DNA of 64,000 nt from Methylobacterium sp. (GTDB lineage Bacteria; Pseudomonadota; Alphaproteobacteria; Rhizobiales; Beijerinckiaceae), in the NCBI GenBank assembly GCA_020252645.1, contig JADCCN010000002.1:744001-808000 (forward strand). The letters are read 5' to 3'. The translations under genes were made by a program, and so were the position numbers. The notes under the pieces were generated by a model, which was not told the DNA's origin, did not search any database, and saw nothing but the letters and a program-made list of their open reading frames with translations. Positions 9,275 through 18,665 of the stretch are shown piece after piece. The stretch's first letter is position 1; every line of letters starts with the position of its first letter.

Positions 9275-10062
9275 CCCAGAGCCCTGTTCTGTGCGACATC
9301 CGCGATGCGATCGCCTGGGTCACACTCAACCGGCCGGAGCAGCTCAACGCGCTTTCGGTCGGCCTGATCCGCGCCCTCGCCACCACGCTCGACACCATCG
9401 CGGCCAGGCCGACCTGCCGTGCCATGGTGCTGACCGGGGCCGGCAAGGCCTTCTGTGCCGGCGGCGATCTCAAGGAGTTCCTCGGCATGCTTGAAGCCGG
9501 CGAGCCGGACCGGCTGGAGGCATTCGTCCGGGAGATCAGTGCGCTGTTCGCTCGGCTGGAGGCGCTGGAAATCCCGGTGATCGCGGCCGTCAACGGCACG
9601 ACGGTCGCGGGCGGACTGGAACTTGTTCTGTGCTGTGATGTGGTTCTGGCGGCGGAGGGCGCGAAAATCGGCGATGGTCATTTGCGCTACGGAGTGCTGC
9701 CCGGCGGCGGAGCGGCGGCCCGCCTGCCACGGAAGATCCCGATCAACAAGGCAGCGGAGCTGTTTCTCACCGGCGCGATGAAGCCGGCCTCATGGTGGGC
9801 AGAGGCCGGGCTTGTGAATGCGGTTCTCCCGGCAGATCAGCTCCTGTCCGAAGCCGGGCGCCTGGCCAGCGCCATGGCTGGCTACAGCCCGCTCGCCCTG
9901 CGGGACGTGAAGCGCATGCTCCGCAAGATGCCCGACCTCAGTCTGGATGAGGGTTTGTCCCATGAACTGGAGGTCTTCGCCGTCCATGCCCGCCGCGAGG
10001 ATCTTGTCGAAGGGCTGCGGGCTTTTTCCGAGAAGCGGAAGCCGGTCTATGGTGGCCGCTAG
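9271..10062 (+). CDS. Enoyl-CoA hydratase/isomerase (crotonase) family protein
   Basis: A 263-residue crotonase-fold protein. The oxyanion-hole segments are AGKAFCAGGDLKEF (residues 57-70) and NGTTVAGGLELVL (108-120). The first catalytic glutamate of enoyl-CoA hydratase is kept (Glu117). The second, normally in a PEIxLG motif, falls at His137 in GDGHLRYGVLPGGG. It therefore may be an isomerase, hydrolase or ring-modifying crotonase rather than a true hydratase. As the last gene of the transporter-ligase operon it probably acts on the CoA ester made by the upstream ligases. Its TAG stop is the first base-triplet of a dispersed palindromic repeat. Confidence 0.85.
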   Translation: MTQSPVLCDIRDAIAWVTLNRPEQLNALSVGLIRALATTLDTIAARPTCRAMVLTGAGKAFCAGGDLKEFLGMLEAGEPDRLEAFVREISALFARLEALEIPVIAAVNGTTVAGGLELVLCCDVVLAAEGAKIGDGHLRYGVLPGGGAAARLPRKIPINKAAELFLTGAMKPASWWAEAGLVNAVLPADQLLSEAGRLASAMAGYSPLALRDVKRMLRKMPDLSLDEGLSHELEVFAVHARREDLVEGLRAFSEKRKPVYGGR

Positions 10063-10063
10063 A

Positions 10064-10107
10064 GTGTTTTCCGAAGAAGTGGATACCGGTTCTTCGAAAG
10101 AAAACAC
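10064..10107. repeat. Dispersed palindromic repeat, GTGGATACCGG core
   Basis: Arms GTGTTTTC and GAAAACAC enclose a second pair CGAAGAA/TTCTTCG around the core GTGGATACCGG. The element starts one base after the TAG stop of the crotonase gene. The same architecture recurs at 15034, 27448, 45262, 50450, 51390 and 52150, each with a GTGGA..CCGGTT-like centre. Established knowledge: palindromic repeats of this look are common in Hyphomicrobiales genomes. Confidence 0.75.
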
Positions 10108-10123
10108 GGTAAATCAAGAGCTA

Positions 10124-10163
10124 AGAGCGGTCGATCTCATTCAGTCAGATCGGTAACCGCTCT
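10124..10163. repeat. Second palindromic repeat family, AGAGCGGT...ACCGCTCT
   Basis: Eight-base arms AGAGCGGT (10124-10131) and ACCGCTCT (10156-10163) enclose GATCT-rich inner arms. A related copy (GAGCGGAC...GTCCGCTC) lies at 45215-45252. The right end overlaps the start of the next element by a shared CTCTAG. Confidence 0.6.
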
Positions 10164-10269
10164 AGAGCATGCTGTGAAAAAGTGGAATCCGGTTTTTCAC
10201 AAAAAAGCATGCGATGATAATAAGATAGGAGCGTGATATGCTTCCGTCTGAACACAGCATGCTCTAGAG
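10160..10269. repeat. 110-bp palindromic element with 17-bp perfect terminal inverted repeats
   Basis: The ends (10160-10176 and 10253-10269) are perfect inverted copies beginning CTCTAGAGCATGCTGTG. The interior carries AAAAGTGGAATCCGGTTTTT and GCATGCGATGATAATAAG. Near-identical versions occur at 15034 and 50497, and a version folded to a 51-bp hairpin is at 27448. It is non-coding and resembles a small non-autonomous, MITE-like or REP-like element. Confidence 0.75.
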
Positions 10270-10341
10270 TATTTTCAAGCGAAGTATGCCCCCGCGAAGG
10301 CAGGGGTGGTTTTGCGGTTCGCGTGATGAAAATGCGACAAG

Positions 10342-10369
10342 AAAAACCCGGCGGAGGCCATCCGCCGGG
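10342..10369 (-). terminator. Rho-independent terminator of katG
   Basis: On the minus strand a 9-bp GC stem (CCCGGCGGA pairing with TCCGCCGGG, 10347-10369) with a 5-base loop is followed directly by a run of five T. It lies 40 bases beyond the katG stop codon. Confidence 0.85.
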
Positions 10370-10408
10370 CTGAAGGTTGTGTCGCCGGATTAGATGGCGG
10401 AATGTATC

Positions 10409-12655
<2,247 letters not shown>

Positions 12656-12675
12656 CTAGCAGCAGAGCTCCATAA

Positions 12676-12697
12676 ATTCCAATTGCATTTTTGGAAT
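12676..12697. promoter_or_regulatory. Candidate OxyR/LysR operator in the katG-oxyR divergent promoter
   Basis: An inverted repeat ATTCCA-N10-TGGAAT lies in the 133-base divergent intergenic space, 19 bases before the oxyR start. The surroundings are AT-rich compared with the rest of the window. Its position suits a LysR-type autoregulated divergent promoter, but the assignment to OxyR is inference. Confidence 0.45.
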
Positions 12698-12716
12698 ACT
12701 TCGATAGGAAAAGCTT

Positions 12717-13619
12717 ATGAAAGCCCTTTCGATGCGCCATCTGCGCTATTTCGATGCGCTGGCCCGTCACGGCCATTTCGGGCGCGCGGCGGAGGATTGC
12801 GCGATCTCTCAGCCCGCCCTCTCTACGCAGATTCGCGACCTTGAGGAGCATCTCGGCTCACAGCTCGTCGAGCGGGGGAGCCGGCAGGCGCGGTTAACCC
12901 ATCTCGGCGAGGAATTCGCCGCACGGGCCCGTGACATCCTGCGGGCCGTGGACGAGCTTGAGGAATTCGTTCGCGCCCGCAGCCAGCCCGTTCTGGGGAG
13001 GCTGCGGATCGGCATCATTCCCACGGTCGCCCCCTATCTGCTTCCCGACCTGATCACTGCCCTGCAGGATCGCTATGCCGGCATCGAATTGCGTCCGCGC
13101 GAGGCAGTGACGCAGAGACTGGTCGAGGACCTGCAGGAGGGACGGCTCGATGCGGCCATCCTCGCGCTTCCGCTCCCCGAATCGGGCCTGACCGGCATGC
13201 CGCTCTTCGAGGAGGAATTCGTGCTGGTGCGCCCGGCGGAGGAGGCGCATCACCCGGTGCCGAGCGCCGAAGGCCTGCGGGCCATGCGGCTGCTGCTGCT
13301 GGAGGAGGGCCATTGTTTCCGCGACCAGGCCATCGCCTTCTGCGCGCCGGCCCAGACCCCGCCCCGTGACCTGATCGAGGGTTCGTCCCTTTCCACGCTC
13401 GTGCAGATGGTCGGTGCCGGAATCGGCGTGACCCTGGTGCCCGAGATGGCACTGCCGATCGAGACGCGTTCGGCCCGCGTGGCGTTGCAACGGCTCGACC
13501 AACCCCGTCCCTCGCGGATAATCGGGATGGTCTGGCGCAATTCGACGCCATTGGCCGACCAGATGCGCGATGTCGGCACGCTGGTCCAGGACATCATGCA
13601 GAAGCGGCCCCGCCCCTGA
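12717..13619 (+). CDS. oxyR: Hydrogen-peroxide sensor regulator OxyR (LysR family)
   Basis: A 300-residue LysR-type regulator. The winged helix-turn-helix covers residues 1-65 (RHLRYFDALARHGHFGRAAE, SQPALSTQIRDLEE). The redox cysteines of OxyR are present as Cys200 and Cys209 in EEGHCFRDQAIAFC, matching Cys199/Cys208 of Escherichia coli. Oxidation to the disulfide activates transcription of peroxide-defence genes. It is divergent from katG, its expected target. The gene ends nine bases before the convergent histidine-phosphatase gene. Confidence 0.95.
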   Translation: MKALSMRHLRYFDALARHGHFGRAAEDCAISQPALSTQIRDLEEHLGSQLVERGSRQARLTHLGEEFAARARDILRAVDELEEFVRARSQPVLGRLRIGIIPTVAPYLLPDLITALQDRYAGIELRPREAVTQRLVEDLQEGRLDAAILALPLPESGLTGMPLFEEEFVLVRPAEEAHHPVPSAEGLRAMRLLLLEEGHCFRDQAIAFCAPAQTPPRDLIEGSSLSTLVQMVGAGIGVTLVPEMALPIETRSARVALQRLDQPRPSRIIGMVWRNSTPLADQMRDVGTLVQDIMQKRPRP

Positions 13620-13628
13620 TGCGAGATG

Positions 13629-14207
13629 TCAGGGCTTGATCCGCCCGAGCACGCGAACCGTGTCGCCCTCGAGCTGCACGACAAGCCCCTCGCCCGAGGC
13701 GGGAACAATGCCGGTGAGCCCGGTGATGTTCACCTGATGCGTGCTCACGACCAGCGCACCTGGTCCGCGCCAGCCCTTCAGCACCTGGCGGGCCGCAGCC
13801 GTCTGGCCCGCCCCCTTCGAGCGGTCATCGAAGAAGGAATTGAAGGCCGGTTCCTCTTCCTTGCGGCCGGGAAAAGCCAGCTCGGCCGTCTCGCGCGTGC
13901 GGCACCATTGGGAAGTGAGAACGCGGCCCACAGGAATGCCACGGCTGCGGAAGGCTTCGCCGATCCGGCGCGCCTGCGCGCGACCCGTTCCATCGAGATT
14001 GCGCTGGCTGGCGCAATCGCCCAGCCGCATCCCCGGCGGATCACCGCCACCGGGCGCATGGGCATGACGGAAGAGCACGATCGCGCCCTGCCCGAGGGCG
14101 GCCCAGGCTTCAGCTTCCGAGGCGCGCGGCGCCGATTGTGGCAGGGAGGACAGGCCGGCCAGCAGGGCGAGCCCCGCGAGGCCGCGGCGCGAGAGCCCCG
14201 GCCTCAT
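13629..14207 (-). CDS. Exported histidine phosphatase family protein
   Basis: A 192-residue protein with a signal peptide over residues 1-30 (LSRRGLAGLALLAGL, a possible Tat motif SRRGLAG) and a histidine-phosphatase domain. The phosphoacceptor is His48 in LFRHAHAPG and the second catalytic histidine is His157 in VVSTHQVN; TSQWCRTRETA supplies a conserved arginine. It would hydrolyse phosphomonoesters in the periplasm. It follows the SUMF1-fold gene by three bases, so both are co-transcribed and both exported. The substrate is unknown. Confidence 0.82.
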   Translation of the reverse strand: MRPGLSRRGLAGLALLAGLSSLPQSAPRASEAEAWAALGQGAIVLFRHAHAPGGGDPPGMRLGDCASQRNLDGTGRAQARRIGEAFRSRGIPVGRVLTSQWCRTRETAELAFPGRKEEEPAFNSFFDDRSKGAGQTAAARQVLKGWRGPGALVVSTHQVNITGLTGIVPASGEGLVVQLEGDTVRVLGRIKP

Positions 14208-14210
14208 GCC

Positions 14211-14927
14211 TCACCCCGCAGCATCGGAGGCACAACGAAAGCCAATATAGACCGCATGGAAGCTGGCAGCCTTCCACTGGGCGCCATCCACCCGGGTCTG
14301 GGCCGGGCCATACCACCAGGAGCCGCCAGCGGTCAGCGCATCGGCACCGCGGCGATCCGCCATCCATTCCCAGACATTGGCGCCCATGTCGAACAGGCCG
14401 TTCACGCCGCGTTTCGTGGTGCCAACGGCAACCTGCGCGCGCCGGTTGTTGTTCATGCCTTCGGGCGCATCACCCACGGGATAGGCGTAAGTCCGGCCCT
14501 TCACAAAACCATCGGAGGGAAGGTCGCGGGTTTCGGTATAGGCCGCAAGACGCCATTCGGCGATGGTCGGCAGGCGCCCGCCGCGTGCAGCGCAGAAGCG
14601 TGAAGCCTCCTCCCAGGTGACATGCGCGGCGGGCTCGTTCTCGGATGCCGGCTGGCCTTGCGGCCGCTCAAAGTTCCAACCCGGCCGCCGCACCCAGCCG
14701 CCGGCATATTCGAAGCCACCGCCTTCCCGCTCGGCTGCGGTGACAAGCCCGGAGGCGCGCGCGAAGGCGCGGAACTCGCCGATGGTGACTTCCATGCGAT
14801 CGATCCCGAAATTGCCGATCCGCACCCGATCCGGCTCCTGCGCAAGGATGGGGAACGCCGCCGGAATGGGCGCAAGAAACGCGCTGGCGACAAGGGCTCG
14901 GCGGAACGGCAGGCGCGAACGGGGCAA
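14211..14927 (-). CDS. Exported SUMF1/formylglycine-generating enzyme-fold protein
   Basis: A 238-residue protein with an N-terminal signal peptide ending near AFPILAQE and a SUMF1-type domain: DRMEVTIGEFRAFARASG, VTWEEASRFCAARGGRLPT, MGANVWEWMAD, GGSWW and the terminal GFRCA. Active formylglycine-generating enzymes carry a cysteine pair shortly before GFRCA. Here that stretch reads AASFHAVYIGFRCA with no pair, so oxidation of sulfatase cysteines is unlikely. No sulfatase gene is nearby. It pairs with the exported phosphatase three bases downstream. A carbohydrate- or protein-binding role is possible but not shown. Confidence 0.8.
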   Translation of the reverse strand: MPRSRLPFRRALVASAFLAPIPAAFPILAQEPDRVRIGNFGIDRMEVTIGEFRAFARASGLVTAAEREGGGFEYAGGWVRRPGWNFERPQGQPASENEPAAHVTWEEASRFCAARGGRLPTIAEWRLAAYTETRDLPSDGFVKGRTYAYPVGDAPEGMNNNRRAQVAVGTTKRGVNGLFDMGANVWEWMADRRGADALTAGGSWWYGPAQTRVDGAQWKAASFHAVYIGFRCASDAAG

Positions 14928-15033
14928 GGCAGGAGCCTCTCTGGCAACGCGATTTCTCCTTTACGCGGCAGGCCTTGCGCCGGTTTTCCCGGTCGGTCCA
15001 GCTCGGCCGCCCGCAGCAGGGCAGGCGAAGCGC

Positions 15034-15205
15034 CTAGAGCATGCTGTGAAAAAGTGGAATCCGGTTTTTCACAAAAAAGCATGCGATAATAATATGATAA
15101 GAGCATTCTCTCGCAAAAGTGGATGCCGGTTTTGTGTAACAAAATGCGACAAAACAATAAGATAGAGCTCGGTTTTGATTCCATCAAAACGAGACGTGCT
15201 CTAGA
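15034..15205. repeat. Composite palindromic repeat, about 170 bp, CTAGAGC...GCTCTAG ends
   Basis: Starts CTAGAGCATGCTGTG and ends GTGCTCTAGA. It contains the AAAAGTGGAATCCGGTTTTT core, GCATGCGATAATAATATG, then a second core (AAAAGTGGATGCCGGTTTTG) and a short hairpin GTTTTGATTCCATCAAAAC (15173-15191). It looks like two repeat modules fused. Its final CTA is the reverse complement of the TAG stop of the mutarotase gene. Bases 14928-15033 upstream carry no gene. Confidence 0.7.
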
Positions 15206-16094
15206 TCCAGTCGGCGCGCTCGACGCCAAAGCGGACCACGCAGCGATGCTCCCGGATCGCGCCAGGTGCGAGCCTTGTCATGGCCGGCAGATCAGCGACC
15301 TCTGCCGTCGAGCCCGCGGGAACCGGCAACCCTTGCCATGGCTCGATGCAGAAGAACGGCGCACCGGGCTTCGACCACAGGCCAAGCTGGGCAAACCCGC
15401 CGAGATCAACCCCGATTCCGGGCCGGTTCGCAGCGCCCAGCCACACGCGCTCGCTTCGAACAGCGCCGAGAACCATGGCGCCCTCGCTCAACCGGGCAGC
15501 CCCCAGCGGCAGATACCGCCCGGAGAGATCGACCGTGCCCTGCGCGGCGACGAGGCCCAGGGGCGTCACGCGATGGAGATGGGTCTCCTCATGCGTGAAG
15601 GCGATGCCGTATTCCGCCAACGGGGCGCCGCTCCCGCCCGGCATCGGCAAGGCAAATCCCGGATGGAACCCCAAGGCATAAGGCATGGACTGCGCGCCCG
15701 TGTTCTCCACGCGCGCGGCCATGGCGAGCATCCGCCCCTCCAGCGCATATTCGATGTCGAGCCGGAACGGGAACGGAAAATGCCGGAGCGTCCCTTCGCT
15801 CTGCGTCAGCCGCCACGTCCCCCGGGCCTGCTCCCGCGTGATCAGCGCAAATTCCGAGAGGGGCGCGAATCCATGGCTCGGCATCGGCCATTCCTGCTGG
15901 CCATAACGAACCAATCCTCCCGGCACAGCCCCGATGATCGGGAACAGCACGGGCGATTGCCGCGCCCAGATGGCAGGATCGCCCTGCCAGAGCCATTCGC
16001 CGCAGGAATCGCGGATGGAGGTCAGCTCTGCGCCGCGTCGTGCGACGGTGATGGAAAGATCGCTGCCCGAAAGGGAGGTCGAGGCGGACATCAT
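15201..16094 (-). CDS. Aldose 1-epimerase family protein (sugar mutarotase)
   Basis: A 297-residue protein of the galactose mutarotase-like superfamily. Supporting segments are VARRGAELTSI at the N-terminus, PVLFPIIGAV, MPSHGFAPLSEF, ALGFHPGFALP (the catalytic-region histidine) and FFCIEPWQG with the likely catalytic glutamate. It interconverts anomers of an aldose so that the dehydrogenase receives the right form. The start at 16094 gives an ATGA overlap with the aldolase; an apparent 241-codon upstream extension is only open frame across the neighbour. Its TAG stop is supplied by a dispersed repeat. It is the last gene of a three-gene minus-strand operon. Confidence 0.85.
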   Translation of the reverse strand: MMSASTSLSGSDLSITVARRGAELTSIRDSCGEWLWQGDPAIWARQSPVLFPIIGAVPGGLVRYGQQEWPMPSHGFAPLSEFALITREQARGTWRLTQSEGTLRHFPFPFRLDIEYALEGRMLAMAARVENTGAQSMPYALGFHPGFALPMPGGSGAPLAEYGIAFTHEETHLHRVTPLGLVAAQGTVDLSGRYLPLGAARLSEGAMVLGAVRSERVWLGAANRPGIGVDLGGFAQLGLWSKPGAPFFCIEPWQGLPVPAGSTAEVADLPAMTRLAPGAIREHRCVVRFGVERADWI

Positions 16095-16717
16095 GCGAGG
16101 GCTGCGATCAGGTGACGCCCACGGACGGCGACAGCCTCGGGCGTCATGCCCGGCTTGAAAAGCGAAGAGCCGAGGCCGAATCCCTGGCAGCCCGCGGCTT
16201 TCAGGCTGCGCATGTTGGTCACGTCGATGCCGCCCACGCCAAGCAGGCAGACATCCTTGGGAAGCACCGCCCGCAGGGCTCTCACGCCCTTCTCTCCAAT
16301 AATCTCCATGGGGAAGAGCTTCAGGGCCGAGGCCCCGGCCTGCAAGGCGCCGAAGGTTTCGGTGGGACTGAGCACGCCGGGCACGGATACGAGCCCCGCC
16401 CTGCGGCTCGCATGCACCACGGCCGGATCGAAATGCGGCGACAGCACAAGACCCGCACCGAGACGGGCGAGTTCCTCCACCTCCGCCGCGCTCATGACTG
16501 TGCCTGCGCCGATCATCGCCCGGCTTCCCAGGGCCTTCACGAGGCGTTTGATGCTCTCGAAGGGCGCGGGCGAGTTCAGCGGCACCTCGATGATGCGCAT
16601 CCCCTCGGCCAACAGCGCCTCGCCGATCGCCACGGCCTCGTCCGGCTTCACCCCCCGCAGGATGGCGATGAGCGGACAGGCCGCGACATGCCGCGCAAAT
16701 TCGTTCGCGGCATTCAT
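16091..16717 (-). CDS. dgoA: 2-dehydro-3-deoxy-6-phosphogalactonate aldolase
   Basis: A 208-residue class I aldolase of the KDPG/KDPGal family. The Schiff-base lysine is Lys133 (ALKLFPMEII) and the general-acid/base glutamate is Glu44 (IIEVPLNSP). It cleaves 2-keto-3-deoxy-6-phosphogalactonate to pyruvate and glyceraldehyde 3-phosphate, the last step of the De Ley-Doudoroff galactose route. The choice of KDPGal over KDPG rests on the IIEVPLNSP sequence and on the overlap (TCAT, i.e. ATGA) with a DgoK-type kinase. Cytoplasmic. Confidence 0.9.
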   Translation of the reverse strand: MNAANEFARHVAACPLIAILRGVKPDEAVAIGEALLAEGMRIIEVPLNSPAPFESIKRLVKALGSRAMIGAGTVMSAAEVEELARLGAGLVLSPHFDPAVVHASRRAGLVSVPGVLSPTETFGALQAGASALKLFPMEIIGEKGVRALRAVLPKDVCLLGVGGIDVTNMRSLKAAGCQGFGLGSSLFKPGMTPEAVAVRGRHLIAALA

Positions 16718-17619
16718 GCCAGCGCTCCGGTGGAAGCCAGCTTGCGAAAGCCTTCCACGGCGGCCTCTGCTGGCCCGATCTCGGCGGCCCGCCCGCGATG
16801 GGCGAGCGCCAGTGCATAGCGCTGGACGAGCACGGGCTCGCCGATCAGAACGAGGCGCGCGGCAGTGCCCGTCTCAAGCGCCAGGCCTGCCGCCAGCTCA
16901 TGCCCGATGAGCATGCCGGAGAGGCGGGACGCGATGGACTCAACCGGAAATGCGCCGAGCAAAGCGCCGCTGCGGGCCGTGAAAATGTCATTCAGCAGGC
17001 TGATCGAAGCCGGGCTGAAGGCGAGATCGACGCCCGCCAGAAAGGCGCCCTCGTCGAAGGGTGCCGGATCCTTCGGCATCAGCCGGCCCACGATGGAATG
17101 CTGGCTCAGCAGGGCGAAGACCTCGCCGGTGAGGAACGTGCGCAATCCGTTGATCGCCCCGCCGGCAACACGCACCCATTTGCTGTGGGTGCCGGGCAGC
17201 ACGATGGTCGCATCATCCGCGGCTCCCACGGTTCCGAAGACCTGCATTTCCTCCCCGCGCATCACATCGGGCGAAGGCGCAAGCGCCGAGACACCGGGCA
17301 TGAAATGCAACCTTGTGCCATCTGCGAGCTCCCGCACCAGCGCATGCTGCGCAATGCCGGCGACCGTCGCGGGGCAGGCAAGATAGGGTGTCTCCACCCA
17401 CCCGTTGCGGCTGGTGATCATGCCCGAGAGACAGATGTCCCGGCCCTCCTTCGCCATCCAGGGCCCGATCTCGCGGCGCAGGGTATCCTCGAAGCGGCCA
17501 TCGATGACCGACAGGATACCCGCCGCCGCCTGATGCCGGTCGATGACCGTGCCATCCGGCCCGAACCGGTAAGCGCGAAAATTGCTCGACCCCCAGTCGA
17601 CGACGATTCTGTCCTGCAT
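16714..17619 (-). CDS. dgoK: 2-dehydro-3-deoxygalactonokinase
   Basis: A 301-residue kinase of the DgoK family. Diagnostic segments are IVVDWGSSNFRAYRF at the N-terminus, CLSGMITSRNGWVETPYL, MRGEEMQVFG and LPGTHSKWV. It phosphorylates 2-keto-3-deoxygalactonate to the substrate of the adjacent aldolase. The ATG at 17619 was preferred to one 28 codons upstream because a GGATGGGA ribosome site lies just before it and because the family begins at this point. It is divergent from the DapA-like gene, with a strong palindrome in the shared promoter region. Confidence 0.92.
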   Translation of the reverse strand: MQDRIVVDWGSSNFRAYRFGPDGTVIDRHQAAAGILSVIDGRFEDTLRREIGPWMAKEGRDICLSGMITSRNGWVETPYLACPATVAGIAQHALVRELADGTRLHFMPGVSALAPSPDVMRGEEMQVFGTVGAADDATIVLPGTHSKWVRVAGGAINGLRTFLTGEVFALLSQHSIVGRLMPKDPAPFDEGAFLAGVDLAFSPASISLLNDIFTARSGALLGAFPVESIASRLSGMLIGHELAAGLALETGTAARLVLIGEPVLVQRYALALAHRGRAAEIGPAEAAVEGFRKLASTGALA

Positions 17620-17702
17620 ATTCCCATCCTGCCCCGAAGACCCGACCCGCGAAACGCCTTGACCGTAACCGGCCGGTTGAGTAAAGTCCATATATAGGTT
17701 CA

Positions 17703-17738
17703 ATGGTCCATAATATGGATCATTCTCAGATGGATCAT
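17703..17738. promoter_or_regulatory. Palindromic operator in the divergent promoter of the galactose-type cluster
   Basis: A 21-base near-perfect palindrome, ATGGTCCATAATATGGATCAT, lies at 17703-17723; its inner 13 bases TCCATAATATGGA are perfect. The right half ATGGATCAT is repeated at 17730-17738, sixteen bases (about 1.5 helical turns) further on. The site is between dgoK and the DapA-like gene, 13 bases before the latter's start. It is the natural target for the IclR-type regulator encoded at 24954, though this is inference. Confidence 0.6.
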
Positions 17739-17750
17739 AAAGGGGGGCTG

Positions 17751-18665
17751 ATGATCAAGGGCGTCTGGCCTGTCCTGTGCACCCCCTTTCTCGCGGATGG
17801 CGCGATCGATGTCCCGGCCATGCGCCGCGTCGCCCGCTTCGCGATCGATTCCGGCGCGGCGGGTGTGGTCTTTCCCGGCTTCGCGAGTGAGGTGGACGAG
17901 CTTCAGCCCCTGGAACGGCGCATGCTGCTCGAGGCGGTCATCGCGGAAACAGGCGGCCAGGTGCCGATCATGGCCGGGGCCAGCGCCAGCAGCCTCGCCG
18001 ACGTCATCGACCGCGTGCGCGAAGTGCTCGCCCTCGGCATCGTGCCGGTGATGATCCAGGCTCCGAAGGCCATCGGGGCGGATGCGGCGGTAGTCTCGGC
18101 CTTCTACGGGGCGATTGCCGAGGCCTGCCCTGCGGCAGAGATCATCCTGCAGAATGCGCCGGCCCCGCGCGGATCGGATCTTTCTCCCGCCGCCGTGCTG
18201 CGGGTGGCGCAAGAGAACCCCGCAATCCGCTATGTGAAGGAGGAGACCATTCCCTCCGGCGGGCCCATCAGCACGCTCCTTGCCGGCAAGCCGGCCAGCA
18301 TCGCCGGCGTGCTCGGCGGCGGGGGCGCGCGCTTCCTCATCGATGAATTCCTGCGCGGGGCCTGCGGCGCGATGCCCGCAGTCGAGATCACCGACATCCA
18401 TGTCGCGATGTGGGCCGCGCTTGAAGCGGGCCGCGAGACGGAGGCGCGCGCCCTCTATGAGCGCACATTGCCGCTGCTGATGATCCAGAGCCATGCACGC
18501 ATGCGCTTCACGAAACGCGTGCTGATGCGTCGCGGCGTGCTGGCGAATGATGTCGTCCGCGCGAAGATTCCCGCCTTTGATCCTCGCGACCTCGCGGAGA
18601 TCGACGCGCTTCTGGCGCGCATTCCCGATCTGCTGACAGCCGCCCCGGTGAGGAAAGCCGCGTGA
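17751..18665 (+). CDS. DapA-family lyase/dehydratase, probably acting on a 2-keto-3-deoxy sugar acid
   Basis: A 304-residue TIM-barrel protein of the dihydrodipicolinate synthase/N-acetylneuraminate lyase superfamily. The Schiff-base lysine is Lys163 in IRYVKEET. The GTTGE-like loop reads GFASEVDEL, and the catalytic tyrosine of DapA (YNVP motif) is replaced by glutamine (Gln134 in LQNAPAPRG), so it is not a dihydrodipicolinate synthase. The ATG at 17751 was chosen for its AAGGGGGG ribosome site; an ATG at 17703 lies inside the operator palindrome. The context argues for a keto-deoxy sugar-acid aldolase or dehydratase. It overlaps the next gene by GTGA. Confidence 0.82.
   Translation: MIKGVWPVLCTPFLADGAIDVPAMRRVARFAIDSGAAGVVFPGFASEVDELQPLERRMLLEAVIAETGGQVPIMAGASASSLADVIDRVREVLALGIVPVMIQAPKAIGADAAVVSAFYGAIAEACPAAEIILQNAPAPRGSDLSPAAVLRVAQENPAIRYVKEETIPSGGPISTLLAGKPASIAGVLGGGGARFLIDEFLRGACGAMPAVEITDIHVAMWAALEAGRETEARALYERTLPLLMIQSHARMRFTKRVLMRRGVLANDVVRAKIPAFDPRDLAEIDALLARIPDLLTAAPVRKAA

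Larger units (their letters stand above)
10063..10408. repeat. Repeat-packed intergenic region between the crotonase gene and katG
   Basis: These 346 bases hold no gene. In order they contain a 44-base palindrome (10064-10107), a GAGCGG-type palindrome (10124-10163), a 110-base element with perfect 17-bp ends (10160-10269), a degenerate palindrome interrupted by a second palindrome (about 10269-10338), and the katG terminator (10342-10369). Both flanking genes end here, so it is a convergent 3'-3' space. Confidence 0.8.

Noticed and set aside
16095-16817. A 241-codon N-terminal extension of the mutarotase
   Set aside because: It lies over the aldolase gene in another frame; the ATGA overlap and family start at 16094 are decisive.
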